From Gammaproteobacteria bacterium (GTDB lineage: Bacteria > Pseudomonadota > Gammaproteobacteria > GCA-001735895), in NCBI GenBank assembly GCA_030066085.1, contig JASJCI010000025.1:100916-164915 (forward strand): a stretch of 64,000 nucleotides of DNA. The letters are read 5' to 3'. The notes below the pieces were generated by a model. That model did no database searches. It saw nothing but the letters and a program-made list of their open reading frames with translations, and was not told the origin of the DNA. The position numbers and the translations under genes are program-made. Positions 1 to 8,494 of the stretch are shown here, piece by piece. Each line of letters starts with the position of its first letter. The stretch's first letter is position 1.

Positions 1-486
1 ATGCTGCAGCGTTTTTTCCCACCGCTGGTGTGGGTGGTCAAGCGCGAGTTGACCTGGATCCCGATTTTCGGCTGGGGGCTAAGAGTAATGGACTCGATTG
101 CGCTCAACCGCGGAACCGGGCGCAAGGCAATCAACCAGCTGATCCGCGAGAGCAAGGTGTTGATGGACAGCGGTCGCACGCTGATCCTGTTTCCCGAGGG
201 TACGCGGGTCTATCCCGGCCAGCACAAACCCTTCAAGCTCGGCGGGGCGATCGTATCGCAGCGCACGGGTTACGCGATTCTGCCGATCGCGCACAATGCC
301 GGCGAATTCTGGCCGCGGCACAGCTGGATCAAGTGGCCGGGTCGAATTCGGGTCGTGATCGGCGAGCCGATCGAGCCCGGCGATCGCCCGCCGGAGGAAA
401 TCATCGCCGAGGTCGGCGAGTGGATTAGCCGCGAATGCGAGCGCATCAGCGATCCGGCGCAACTGCGGCGCATCGGCATTCTATAA
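1..486 (+). CDS. 1-acyl-glycerol-3-phosphate acyltransferase-like protein, 5' end missing
   Basis: This is the C-terminal 161 residues of a PlsC-type lysophospholipid acyltransferase, a membrane-associated enzyme that acylates lysophosphatidic acid in phospholipid synthesis. The family's FPEGTR substrate-binding motif is visible at about residues 64-69, followed by the usual GGAI and PIAHN segments. The catalytic NHxxxxD box, normally some 60-70 residues before FPEGTR, is absent. Family members are about 240 residues long, so the gene begins outside the window and the ATG at base 1 is internal. The stop at 484-486 is genuine. The acyl acceptor cannot be decided from this part. Confidence 0.85.
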   Translation: MLQRFFPPLVWVVKRELTWIPIFGWGLRVMDSIALNRGTGRKAINQLIRESKVLMDSGRTLILFPEGTRVYPGQHKPFKLGGAIVSQRTGYAILPIAHNAGEFWPRHSWIKWPGRIRVVIGEPIEPGDRPPEEIIAEVGEWISRECERISDPAQLRRIGIL

Positions 487-496
487 TCACGGGACG

Positions 497-670
497 ATGC
501 ACGACCCTGCCGCCAACCCGTCGAACGAAACCTGGCGCCGAATGGCGCAGGTTGTGCCGCAAGTGCCCGCGGGGCTGCTCGCCGCCTGTTCGGGTGGCGC
601 CCGGGGCGACGACTGCGGCCGGGTCGAACCGTCGCCTTCCGCCTCGAGCGCAATCGTCGATGAGGTATAG
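497..670 (+). CDS. possible small protein of 57 residues
   Basis: An open frame begins 10 bases after the acyltransferase stop and ends inside the start of the next gene, overlapping its ATG at 660. The predicted peptide begins MHDPAANPSNETWRRMAQVV and has no recognisable domain. A weak GGGA precedes the ATG. It fills the space between two co-directional genes, which is the main argument in its favour. GC-rich DNA often leaves such frames open by chance, so this is only a candidate. Confidence 0.2.
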   Translation: MHDPAANPSNETWRRMAQVVPQVPAGLLAACSGGARGDDCGRVEPSPSASSAIVDEV

Positions 671-1328
671 AACCTCAGCGAGGTCAGCCTGCCGGCAGCT
701 GCTGTGGATGCTGCTGGCCGTGCTGCCGGCCGCGCCGGCGATGGCGGAATGGACCGGGGTGCAGTTCGATCTTGCCGATGGCGATAGCGACTGGCGCTTC
801 GATAACGAGACGCGTAATGCGCAAATCGATTCGGTTGCATTGCGCATCGAGGAGCGAACCGCCTCCGGTCTCAGCGTCGGCGTGCACTTCGGCTACCTGA
901 GCGTAAGGGTCGCGGCAGATACCGCCGCCGAAACGGAGCGCTACGATGTGCAGAATCTCGGTATATACCTGCGCCAACCGTTTCAAATCAGTGAGTCGGT
1001 GATGCTGCAGAGCGGGATCGAATTTCGATACAACTCGGGAGACGATGACACCGGCGATGAAGTGGTCGATATCGACTGGAGCGAGATCCGCGTCGAGGCT
1101 GGACTCGGGGTGCGCTTCGGCGCGGTACGCCTGATGCCCTACGCGAGCTGGGTCGATGTCGATGGCGATATCGGCAGCGATGCGGGAACCCTGGTCTTCG
1201 AGCGCGACGAAAAGTTGTCGCAGGGTATGCGCGCCGATTACTACGTGGAGCCAACCGGGTTCATTCGCCTGCAGGTCGAAAACGGTGGCAGCGACAGCGT
1301 GCTGCTGTCGTTCGTGCGGCGGCTCTAG
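660..1328 (+). CDS. secreted beta-rich hypothetical protein, possibly outer membrane
   Basis: The 222-residue product starts with a clear Sec signal peptide: a basic start, a hydrophobic core and an A-M-A cleavage site before E-W at about residue 30. This is why ATG 660 is preferred over upstream ATGs in the same frame, which would bury the signal. The mature part alternates short polar and hydrophobic segments and ends in a strand-like SVLLSFVRRL, as seen in small outer-membrane beta barrels. It contains acidic turns rich in D, G and E. I do not recognise the family. It ends in a CTAG shared with the convergent DUF3581 gene. Confidence 0.6.
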   Translation: MRYRTSARSACRQLLWMLLAVLPAAPAMAEWTGVQFDLADGDSDWRFDNETRNAQIDSVALRIEERTASGLSVGVHFGYLSVRVAADTAAETERYDVQNLGIYLRQPFQISESVMLQSGIEFRYNSGDDDTGDEVVDIDWSEIRVEAGLGVRFGAVRLMPYASWVDVDGDIGSDAGTLVFERDEKLSQGMRADYYVEPTGFIRLQVENGGSDSVLLSFVRRL

Positions 1329-2047
1329 TTAGCCTGGCCGCCGTTGAGGTAACGGCGCTTGCGCTCGGTATAAGTCTCGACCAGTGCGTCGATGCGTTGC
1401 TGATCGTATTCGCGCAGGCCGGACAGGACCATTTTTTTCTGTCCCTTGCCCACGGTTTTGCCGTTGCTGGTCAGGTCGTAGTTGAGCGCGACATCGCCGC
1501 GTTTGCCATACAGCCGAAACAGGCTCTCGGAGAGCTCGAGTTCGACCGACTGCAGGTCCAGCGTGTCGAGCGAGATTCGCATGTGATCGTAGATGACCAG
1601 CGGGCGCTCGGTATTGATCATGACGTTGTGCTCGCGCATCAGCGGTACCAGCACGTGGGGAAAGGTGTGCCCGGAAAACTCGACGTAGCTGCGCGTCAGC
1701 GATTCGATCAGGGCGGGTTCGCAGCTGCGATCGCCGTTGGTCGAGACGTCCAGGTACTTCTTGTCGTGCTCGTCGTAGATCGAGATCTCGCGCGCTTCGA
1801 TCTCGGGCAGGATCAGGGTGACGTCGTCACCGACCATGCCGGAAAACGAAAATCCCATGGTCTGGCGCAGGCCGTAGTGGTTGATGATCACGCAGAACAG
1901 CAGGTCGCCGGGCACGCAAAAGCGCTTGGAGTCGACGTCGTGAATCGTGTTGAAATCACCGGCAACCGACTTGGCAAAATCGCTTGCCTGCTGGCGTGAA
2001 AACGAGATCCTGGAACCTTCCAGGTTATAGTAATTTTCCAGTTTCAT
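1325..2047 (-). CDS. DUF3581 family protein
   Basis: This 240-residue protein matches the gammaproteobacterial DUF3581 family. The N-terminal stretch SFSRQQASDFAKSVAGDFN, followed by IHDVDSKRFCVPGDLLF at residues 36-52, is the family hallmark and resembles a hotdog/MaoC-like fold start (DFNxxH). No function is established. The length is normal and the start at 2047 gives the expected N-terminus. It is divergent from the ABC-F gene across about 100 bases and converges on the secreted protein gene, sharing a 4-base CTAG that holds both stop codons. Confidence 0.85.
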   Translation of the reverse strand: MKLENYYNLEGSRISFSRQQASDFAKSVAGDFNTIHDVDSKRFCVPGDLLFCVIINHYGLRQTMGFSFSGMVGDDVTLILPEIEAREISIYDEHDKKYLDVSTNGDRSCEPALIESLTRSYVEFSGHTFPHVLVPLMREHNVMINTERPLVIYDHMRISLDTLDLQSVELELSESLFRLYGKRGDVALNYDLTSNGKTVGKGQKKMVLSGLREYDQQRIDALVETYTERKRRYLNGGQAN

Positions 2048-2147
2048 TATTATCGTCCGGCCTGCCCGGATGGTATCTTACCGCATTTTTCCCCGGTGGA
2101 GGAATTGACCCCCATGCATCGATCCAGCCGCAGTTCGGGTACCTGAC

Positions 2148-4034
2148 ATGCTGCAATTTGCCAGCCTTGCGCTGCGGCGCGCCGGTACCCTGCTGTTCGA
2201 CGACGTCAGTTTTACCCTGCACGCGGGCCAGAAACTCGGCCTCACCGGCGCCAACGGTTGCGGCAAGTCGTCGCTGTTCGCGTTGATCCAGGGTGAACTC
2301 GCGGCGGATGCCGGCGAGTTCGTCCTGCCGCGCGACTGGGTGATCGCGGCGGTGGCGCAGGAAACGCCGCTGGGCGCGGATCCCGCGCTCGAATATGTCA
2401 TCGATGGCGATCGTGAACTGCGCGCGGTGCAGGCTCGCCTGCGAGACGCCGAGCAGGTGCAGGATGCAGCCGAGATCGCTGCCTGCCATGAACGGCTGCA
2501 GGAAATCGACGGCTACCAGGCGGAGGCGCGGGCGGCGCGCCTGCTCGACGGTCTCGGCTTCGAGCCGGGCGAAATTCGGCGGCCGCTGCGCGAGTTTTCC
2601 GGCGGCTGGATCATGCGCCTCAAGCTGGCGCGCGCGTTGATGTGCCGCTCCGACCTGCTGTTGCTCGACGAACCGACCAATCACCTCGACCTCGACGCCG
2701 TGATCTGGCTCGAGGGCTGGTTGCAGCGCTATTCCGGCACGCTGATGCTGATCTCGCACGATCGGGATTTCCTCGATGCCGTGGTCGAGCGGATCGCGCA
2801 TGTCGAGCAGGGCGGTATACAACTGTACAGCGGTAATTACTCGGCCTTCGAGCGCCAGCGTGCGGAGCGGCTCGCGCAGCAGCAGGCGGCCTATGACAAG
2901 CAGCAGCAGAGCATTGCCCACATGCAGCGCTACATCGATCGTTTTCGCGCCAAGGCGACCAAGGCGCGCCAGGCCCAGAGTCGAATCAAGGCGCTCGAGC
3001 GCCTGCAGCGGATCGCGCCCGCACACGTCGACTCGCCGTTCAGTTTCGAATTTCGCGACAGTGCCGATCTGCCGGCCTGGCTGGTCAAGCTCGACGGCGT
3101 CGCAACCGGTTACGGCCCGGGAGATGTGCTCGCTGGCGTCGACCTGACCCTGATGCCGGGAGAGCGCATCGGTTTGCTGGGCCTCAACGGCGCCGGTAAA
3201 TCGACCTGTATCAAGCTGCTGGCGGACGAGCTCGAGCCGAGCGCGGGCAGGCTCGAGCGCGCGCGGGCGTTGCGTATCGGGTACTTCGCGCAACACCAGG
3301 TCGAGCAGCTCGACGGCGATGCCAGCCCGCTGCTGTCCCTGCAGCGGCTGGCGCCGGAGTTATCCGAGCGCGAACTGCGCGCTTACCTCGGCGGCTTCAA
3401 TTTTCGCGGCGACAAGGTGCTCGAAGCCACGCGAGTGTTCTCCGGGGGGGAGAAGGCGCGGCTGGTGCTGGCGTTGCTGATCTGGCTACGCCCCAACCTG
3501 CTGTTGCTCGACGAACCGACCAACCACCTGGACCTGGAGATGCGGCTGGCGCTGGACCGGGCGCTGCAGGGTTACGAGGGCTGCGTCATCCTGGTATCGC
3601 ACGACCGGCACCTGCTTAACAGTGTCTGCGACGATTTTTACCTGGTCGACGGCGGGCGGGTAAACCCGTTTCGCGAGGGTCTCACGGGATACCCCGGTTG
3701 GCTCGCGCGGCGCAAGCGAGATGGCGCAACGGCCCCGGCCGCCCCGACCGCACCGGTCGACGCGACCGCGTTGCGTCGTGAACTCAAGGCGCGCAGGGCG
3801 GAGCTCAACCGGGTCGAACGCGAGTTGACGCGTCTCGGCGATCGCCGGGACGCGCTCGATGCCGAACTCGGTGACGCGGCGCTGTACAGTGACGCGCAGC
3901 GTGACCGGTTGCGCGAGCTGACGGCGCAGCGCGCCGAGACCGAGCGCGACCTGCAGGATTGCGAAGCGCGCTGGCTCGAGCTCGGCGAAGCCATCGAGGG
4001 GCTCGAACGGGGAGTGGTTACCCCGGCGCGCTAG
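2148..4034 (+). CDS. yheS: ABC-F family ATPase (YheS/Uup type)
   Basis: The 628-residue protein has two ATP-binding cassettes and no membrane domain, as in ABC-F proteins that act on ribosomes. The first Walker A is GANGCGKS near residues 34-41 with signature FSGGW; the second is GLNGAGKS with signature FSGGEKARL. Both Walker B segments read LLLLDEPTNHLD. The linker between the cassettes is basic and glutamine-rich, and a charged, coiled-coil-like C-terminal tail follows, which together with the length favours YheS over EttA. Neighbours do not inform on its role. Its stop overlaps the stop of the convergent MocR gene in CTAG. Confidence 0.9.
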   Translation: MLQFASLALRRAGTLLFDDVSFTLHAGQKLGLTGANGCGKSSLFALIQGELAADAGEFVLPRDWVIAAVAQETPLGADPALEYVIDGDRELRAVQARLRDAEQVQDAAEIAACHERLQEIDGYQAEARAARLLDGLGFEPGEIRRPLREFSGGWIMRLKLARALMCRSDLLLLDEPTNHLDLDAVIWLEGWLQRYSGTLMLISHDRDFLDAVVERIAHVEQGGIQLYSGNYSAFERQRAERLAQQQAAYDKQQQSIAHMQRYIDRFRAKATKARQAQSRIKALERLQRIAPAHVDSPFSFEFRDSADLPAWLVKLDGVATGYGPGDVLAGVDLTLMPGERIGLLGLNGAGKSTCIKLLADELEPSAGRLERARALRIGYFAQHQVEQLDGDASPLLSLQRLAPELSERELRAYLGGFNFRGDKVLEATRVFSGGEKARLVLALLIWLRPNLLLLDEPTNHLDLEMRLALDRALQGYEGCVILVSHDRHLLNSVCDDFYLVDGGRVNPFREGLTGYPGWLARRKRDGATAPAAPTAPVDATALRRELKARRAELNRVERELTRLGDRRDALDAELGDAALYSDAQRDRLRELTAQRAETERDLQDCEARWLELGEAIEGLERGVVTPAR

Positions 4035-5470
4035 CCGCCCTTGCAGCCGGAAACGATCTTGCCGAGCTTGCCCAGGGCCTCGACATTGGCGTCGTTCCAG
4101 GGAAAGCCGCAATTGATGCGCAAAAAGTTGCGATAACGGCGGGTCGCGGAAAACAGGATGCCGGGGGTGATCGCGATGTTGTGTTCCAGTGCCCGGTTGA
4201 AAATATCGATGCTGTCGCAGTCGCTCGGCATCTCGACCCACAGTACGCTGCCGCCGGGCGGATTCGATACGCGGGTGCCCTCGGGGAAACTCCTGGCGAT
4301 CAGGTAGCGGCCCTTTTCGACCTGCTCGCGCATCGCGATGCGCAGCCTTACCAGGTGACGGTCGTACTGGCCGCTGCTCAGGAACTCGGCTATGGCGAGC
4401 TGGCTGATCGACGAAGTTGCGGACGACCAGGCCTGCTTGTACTGCAGGAATTTGTTGTGATAGCGACCCGCCACGACCCAGCCGACGCGGTGCCCCGGCG
4501 CCAGGGTCTTGGAAAACGACGAACAGCTCAACACGATATCGTTCAGATCGTAGGACTTGGCCGGCCGCGGCGGTCGTTCACTGAAATAAACGCTGCCGTA
4601 GACATCGTCCTCGATCAGCGGAATGTCGCGTTCCGCCAGCAGGTTGACCAACGCGCGTTTCTTGTCCTCGGGCATCTGCGAACCCAGCGGGTTGCTGGTG
4701 TTGGGGGACGCCAGCACCGCCTTGATATCCATGGTGTCGAAAGCCTCCTCCAGCGCTTCGAGGTCGAGCCCGGTTACCGGGTCGGTTTCTATTTCGACCG
4801 CCAGCATTCCCATCTGCTCGATCATGCGCAACACCGCGAAATAGGTCGGTGACTCCACCGCGATGATGTCGCCGCGCCTGGCAACCGTGCGCAGGCTGAT
4901 CGACAGCGCCTCGGTGGCGCCGGAGGTGATGATGATATCCTTCGCGTTAACCCGGGTATTGGTCAGCGCGTAGCGCTCCGCGATCTGTTTACGCAGCTTG
5001 GAGTCTCCGGGCGGGAACAGGTAGTCCATGCTCTTTTGCGGGTGACGGCTGATGATGCTGCGCGTGGCGCGCGTCAGCGACTTGACCGGCATGAAATCCA
5101 TCGACGGGTTGGAGGTGCCGAAAGGTGCGAGGCGCGGATTGTTGGCGTTGCGAAAGACTTCCTCGAACAGGCCGCCGAAGCGCACGCGTCGGGGCTGGCC
5201 GGGTTTGGCGGAAGAGCTGGAAATGTCCGAAATCTGCTCGACCCGCGCATTGACGTAAAAACCGGACTGCGGTCGCGCGGTCAGCACCCCCTGGTCCTCG
5301 AGGTTGACGTAAGACTGGCTCACGGTCGCGATACTGACGCCGAGTTGCTTGCTGAGCTTGCGCAGCGACGGCGCCTTGTCGCCGGGTCGGAGATCGCCCT
5401 TTTCGATGAGGTGATTGATGTAGCGTGAGACCTGGTCGTACTTATAAGTCTGCTGTTGGCTAACTGTCAT
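4031..5470 (-). CDS. MocR-type transcriptional regulator (GntR helix-turn-helix fused to aminotransferase)
   Basis: The 479-residue protein joins an N-terminal GntR winged helix (about residues 10-75, with LSKQLGVSIATVSQSYVNLE) to a fold-type I aminotransferase domain. The PLP lysine is in SSFSKTLAPGHRVGW and the partner region is LIEDDVYGSVYF. Family members (PdxR, GabR, TauR, EhuR) sense PLP or an amino-compound aldimine and control nearby amine, taurine or vitamin B6 genes. No target gene lies next to it, so the effector is unknown. The promoter region carries direct and inverted repeats suitable for autoregulation. Confidence 0.9.
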   Translation of the reverse strand: MTVSQQQTYKYDQVSRYINHLIEKGDLRPGDKAPSLRKLSKQLGVSIATVSQSYVNLEDQGVLTARPQSGFYVNARVEQISDISSSSAKPGQPRRVRFGGLFEEVFRNANNPRLAPFGTSNPSMDFMPVKSLTRATRSIISRHPQKSMDYLFPPGDSKLRKQIAERYALTNTRVNAKDIIITSGATEALSISLRTVARRGDIIAVESPTYFAVLRMIEQMGMLAVEIETDPVTGLDLEALEEAFDTMDIKAVLASPNTSNPLGSQMPEDKKRALVNLLAERDIPLIEDDVYGSVYFSERPPRPAKSYDLNDIVLSCSSFSKTLAPGHRVGWVVAGRYHNKFLQYKQAWSSATSSISQLAIAEFLSSGQYDRHLVRLRIAMREQVEKGRYLIARSFPEGTRVSNPPGGSVLWVEMPSDCDSIDIFNRALEHNIAITPGILFSATRRYRNFLRINCGFPWNDANVEALGKLGKIVSGCKGG

Positions 5471-5482
5471 GGTGCGGAGTGA

Positions 5483-5531
5483 ACTGTACAGTGCGGATTG
5501 TTAGAAAATTGTAACTGTTATTGTAACAGTT
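5483..5531. promoter_or_regulatory. candidate MocR operator: palindromes plus direct repeats
   Basis: Just upstream of the MocR start are a perfect 10-base palindrome ACTGTACAGT (5483-5492), a direct repeat ATTGTAAC at 5508-5515 and 5520-5527 (12-base period), and a perfect inverted repeat AACTGTTA-TTG-TAACAGTT (5513-5531). Read on the minus strand the repeats also contain TACAAT, a plausible -10 box. Direct repeats overlapping the promoter are typical of MocR regulators. Binding is inferred. Confidence 0.55.
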
Positions 5532-5639
5532 CCCCCCATATTATTGCACCATCGCCAAAGCGATCGCCGGCCACGCTGGTAATCAAGGCGACAAGTTGAA
5601 ACCCCTTCCTCCTCCTCCTCAGGTTTTGACTTAACAGTT

Positions 5640-5673
5640 AGCCCGCTCGATAACACCGAGCGGGCTTTTTTTT
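5640..5673 (+). terminator. Rho-independent terminator on the plus strand
   Basis: A perfect 10-base-pair stem, AGCCCGCTCG pairing with CGAGCGGGCT across a 7-base loop, is followed immediately by a run of eight T on the plus strand. No plus-strand gene is evident upstream; the MocR gene and the tRNA on either side are on the minus strand. It therefore either ends an unannotated short transcript or is a relic. As a minus-strand terminator it would lack a U tract. Confidence 0.65.
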
Positions 5674-5762
5674 GCGCGTCATGCGCGGACGAGGTGGATG
5701 TCGCGCGTTTGCGCGCCCCGACTGGCGGGGCGACAAAACGCGAGGCCTGGTCTTCGCGGATC

Positions 5763-5839
5763 TGGCGCGCTCGGCGGGATTCGAACCCACGACCTTTGGC
5801 TTCGGAGGCCAACACTCTATCCAACTGAGCTACGAGCGC
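5763..5839 (-). tRNA. tRNA-Arg(CCG)
   Basis: The minus strand folds into a full cloverleaf of 77 bases. The acceptor GCGCTCG (5839-5833) pairs with CGAGCGC (5773-5767), followed by discriminator G and an encoded CCA. The anticodon stem TTGGC/GCCAA encloses the loop CTCCGAA with anticodon CCG (complement of 5803-5805), reading arginine CGG codons. The TpsiC arm contains GGTTCGAATCCC. A TACAAT at 5874-5869, about 29 bases upstream, could be its -10 box. Confidence 0.97.
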
Positions 5840-5984
5840 GGAATTCGGTCGCTGGCGACCGCGGCGTGATTGTAAACCATCCGTTCGTGCTTTAGGTCGC
5901 CACGGCAACATTTTTTTGCGAATTGGCGGTATTTCGAGGATAATGCGCAGCGATTTTAGCCCCCTGTTTTCCTGGAGATCCGCA

Positions 5985-6467
5985 GTGAGTTCCGCGCACG
6001 AAGACGATACGCAAGCGAACCTGATGTCGCCGCAAAACGCCACCGTCCTGGTGGGCCTGCTGTTACTGGCGGTCATTGTCGGGGAAGTGTTGCTGGCGCC
6101 GGCCGACGAGGCGGCGATGCCGGTCGAGCCGACCGCGGAAGAAATCGCCATGCGTATCGAACCGGTGGTCTCGCTGGCCGATATGCGCAGCGTTGCCAGC
6201 ATGGCCTCGGTATCTGCCGGCAGCGCCAACCAGACGCCCGACCAGATGTACCAGAGTGCCTGTCTCGCCTGCCACACCACCGGTGCCGCCGGTGCACCGA
6301 AGATCGGTGATGCCGGCGACTGGACCGAACGTCTCGGCAAGGGCCTCGACGCGCTGGTCGCCTCCGCGATCAACGGTATCGGTGCAATGCCGGCACGCGG
6401 TGGATCCCAGCTCGACGACGGCCAGATCCGCGCCGTGGTCGAATACATTCTCGATAATTCCAAGTGA
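5985..6467 (+). CDS. membrane-anchored cytochrome c5-like protein
   Basis: The 160-residue protein has one N-terminal transmembrane helix (about residues 21-37) and a C-terminal class I c-type cytochrome domain. The heme is attached at CLACH and the axial methionine is in GAMPARGG, followed by the DDGQIRAVVEYI helix typical of cytochrome c5. It would face the periplasm and carry electrons to or from membrane complexes. GTG at 5985 is chosen because GGAG sits 7 bases upstream and the topology is then normal; an in-frame ATG at 5943 is an alternative. It stands alone, downstream of the divergent tRNA. Confidence 0.85.
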   Translation: MSSAHEDDTQANLMSPQNATVLVGLLLLAVIVGEVLLAPADEAAMPVEPTAEEIAMRIEPVVSLADMRSVASMASVSAGSANQTPDQMYQSACLACHTTGAAGAPKIGDAGDWTERLGKGLDALVASAINGIGAMPARGGSQLDDGQIRAVVEYILDNSK

Positions 6468-6489
6468 CCATCGGCTAAAGCCGATGGTC
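6466..6489. repeat. perfect inverted repeat at the cytochrome gene end
   Basis: GACCATCGGCT and AGCCGATGGTC are perfectly complementary around two central bases and overlap the stop codon. No T run follows, so it is an RNA hairpin that could protect the 3' end or act with Rho rather than a standard terminator. Confidence 0.5.
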
Positions 6490-6506
6490 ATCCCGGAAGT
6501 TGCGCA

Positions 6507-6645
6507 AGCAACTACCCGGGATCTCACGATAATCCACCGGTTGTACTCCACGGCACGCGCAGCAACTACCCGGGATCTCACGATAAACCGCCGGTTGCTC
6601 TCCACCGCGCATGCAGCGACTGGCCGGGACCGCCCGGCATCTACT
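6507..6645. repeat. imperfect tandem repeat with 54-base period
   Basis: The gap of about 300 bases between the cytochrome and comM holds a unit that begins GCAACTACCCGGGATCTCAC at 6508 and recurs at 6562, nearly identical over about 40 bases. A third, decayed copy starts near 6615 (GCAGCGACTGGCCGGGACC). No gene is visible. The remainder up to 6769 is GC-rich and featureless. Confidence 0.65.
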
Positions 6646-6769
6646 CGGTCTCCGCCCCGCGACAGGCGCAGCGCCTGCGCGGGTTGCCTCTCTCCATTGC
6701 TAAGCCGAGACCCGCGCGGTCCGATCGGATCGCGGCGTTGCACGCGTACTGCGGGTCGATAACCGATCT

Positions 6770-8275
6770 CTACCTGCGCCAGTCCGGCAGCTGTCGATAG
6801 AGCAGGGCTTCGGCAAGATGCGCCTGCGCAATCCGGTCCGCCGCTGCCAGGTCGGCAATACTGCGCGCCAGCCGCAGCAGCTTGTGCTGACCGCGTGCGC
6901 TCAGGCGCAGCTTGTCGGCGGCGGTCTGCAACAGCTGTTCGCAGTCGCGGTCCAGGCGGCAGTGTATTGCCAGAAGGCCCGCGTCCAGATGCGCATTGAG
7001 GCATTGCTGGCGCGCGAGCTGCCGGCCGCGGGCAGCCGTTACCCGCGCGCGCACCGCCGCGCTGCTGGCGTCCTCGTCAACGCGACCGCGCATGAGCGCG
7101 GCGCGATCGGGCCGCGCCAGTTCGAGCTGCAGGTCGATGCGATCCAGGATCGGCGCGGACAACTTGTTGCGGTAACGATTCAGCTGTTCCGGCGAGCAGT
7201 CGCAGGCGCGAATGCTCTCACAGCCGCCGGGGCAGGGGTTCATCGCCGCGATCAGCTGGAAGCGCGCCGGGAATACCGCCTGCCGCCGCGCGCGTGAAAT
7301 CTGGATCTGGCCCGTTTCCAGCGGTTCGCGCAGCACTTCGATGGCGCGCCGATCGAACTCGGTCAGTTCGTCGAGGAACAACGTGCCATTATGCGCCAGG
7401 GATATTTCACCGGGGCGCGGGTTGCCACCGCCGCCCGCGAGTGCAATCGCGGATACCGTGTGATGCGGCGCGCGCAACGGGCGCTGGTGCCAGTTGTGCT
7501 GGTCCACCGGCAGGCCGCAGGCCGAACGAATGCTCGCGCACTGCATGGCTTCGTGTTCGTCCAGCTCCGGCTGCAGCGAGCAAAAGCGTTGCGCCAGCAT
7601 ACTCTTGCCGCAGCCGGGTGGGCCCATCATCAGCAGGTGATGGCCACCGCTGGCGGCAATTTCGAGCGCGCGCTTGGCCTGCTGCTGGCCCAGCACTTCC
7701 GCCAGGTCCGGTTCGCGTTGCGCGCGCCGCCCGCGCCGGGCTGTCTCCGTGCGAGGCAGTGGGTGGCCGCCGTTCAGCGCGGCGCAAATCTGCGCCAGCG
7801 ATTCGGCATGTTGGATCGGGAAGTCGCTGACCAGGCCTGCTTCCGCGCGGTTCTGCGAGGGTATCAGCGCGCCCCTGCGATGCGCTTTGCCGGCAACCAG
7901 TGCCGGTAGCAGGCTGGCAACCCCGGCACAGTCGCCGCTGAGCGCGAGTTCGCCATAACAGTCGAGCCCCTCGAGCGCGCTTGGGTCGATCTGCGCCGAA
8001 GCGGCCAGGATGCCGAGCGCGATGGGCAGATCGTAACGCCCACCCTCCTTGGGCAGGTCGGCCGGCGCAAGGTTGACGGTTATACGCCGGGGTGGAAATT
8101 CGAAACCGGTATTCTGGATCGCCGATCTTACCCGGTCGCGCGCCTCGCGCACCGCCGTCTCGGGCAGCCCGACGATCGCAAACACGGGTAAACCGTTACT
8201 GATGTGAACTTCGACGCGGACTTCGGGCGCCTCGATGCCGAGACGGGCGCGCGTGTTGACCTGGGCGAATGACAT
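6770..8275 (-). CDS. comM: ComM/YifB family magnesium-chelatase-like AAA+ ATPase
   Basis: The 501-residue protein matches YifB/ComM, a hexameric helicase that promotes branch migration of recombination intermediates during natural transformation. It has the N-terminal Lon-protease-like fold (ISNGLPVFAIVGLPETAVRE), the central Mg-chelatase AAA+ domain with Walker A GPPGCGKS and the FLDELTEFDR Walker B region, and the C-terminal Mg-chelatase domain with four cysteines (CPGGCESIRACDC). ATG at 8275 is chosen because the start MSFAQVNTRARLGIEAPEV matches the family and AAGGA lies at good spacing; an upstream in-frame start adds 16 unrelated residues. Confidence 0.95.
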   Translation of the reverse strand: MSFAQVNTRARLGIEAPEVRVEVHISNGLPVFAIVGLPETAVREARDRVRSAIQNTGFEFPPRRITVNLAPADLPKEGGRYDLPIALGILAASAQIDPSALEGLDCYGELALSGDCAGVASLLPALVAGKAHRRGALIPSQNRAEAGLVSDFPIQHAESLAQICAALNGGHPLPRTETARRGRRAQREPDLAEVLGQQQAKRALEIAASGGHHLLMMGPPGCGKSMLAQRFCSLQPELDEHEAMQCASIRSACGLPVDQHNWHQRPLRAPHHTVSAIALAGGGGNPRPGEISLAHNGTLFLDELTEFDRRAIEVLREPLETGQIQISRARRQAVFPARFQLIAAMNPCPGGCESIRACDCSPEQLNRYRNKLSAPILDRIDLQLELARPDRAALMRGRVDEDASSAAVRARVTAARGRQLARQQCLNAHLDAGLLAIHCRLDRDCEQLLQTAADKLRLSARGQHKLLRLARSIADLAAADRIAQAHLAEALLYRQLPDWRR

Positions 8276-8494
8276 GACAGATTCCTTTCCGTGGACAAAT
8301 TTCGAGGCGACCTTCCTGGTCACGCTGGCAGTCTAACATGTCCCTGTCCGCTCCGGGAGACGCCGCTTCGGTGCCGTGACTCGAAACCGTCTCACCCGAA
8401 TGCGTCGGCGGACTACCCCCGAAGGAATATTAGTATATTAGGGTTCGATAATATAATGGTTCGCGATTTCCAGAATAACGAAGAGGGCAGAACC

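Noticed and set aside
6507..6645. CRISPR array
   Set aside because: The repeat period is 54 bases with the repeat itself about 40 bases, only two good copies, no regular spacers and no cas genes.
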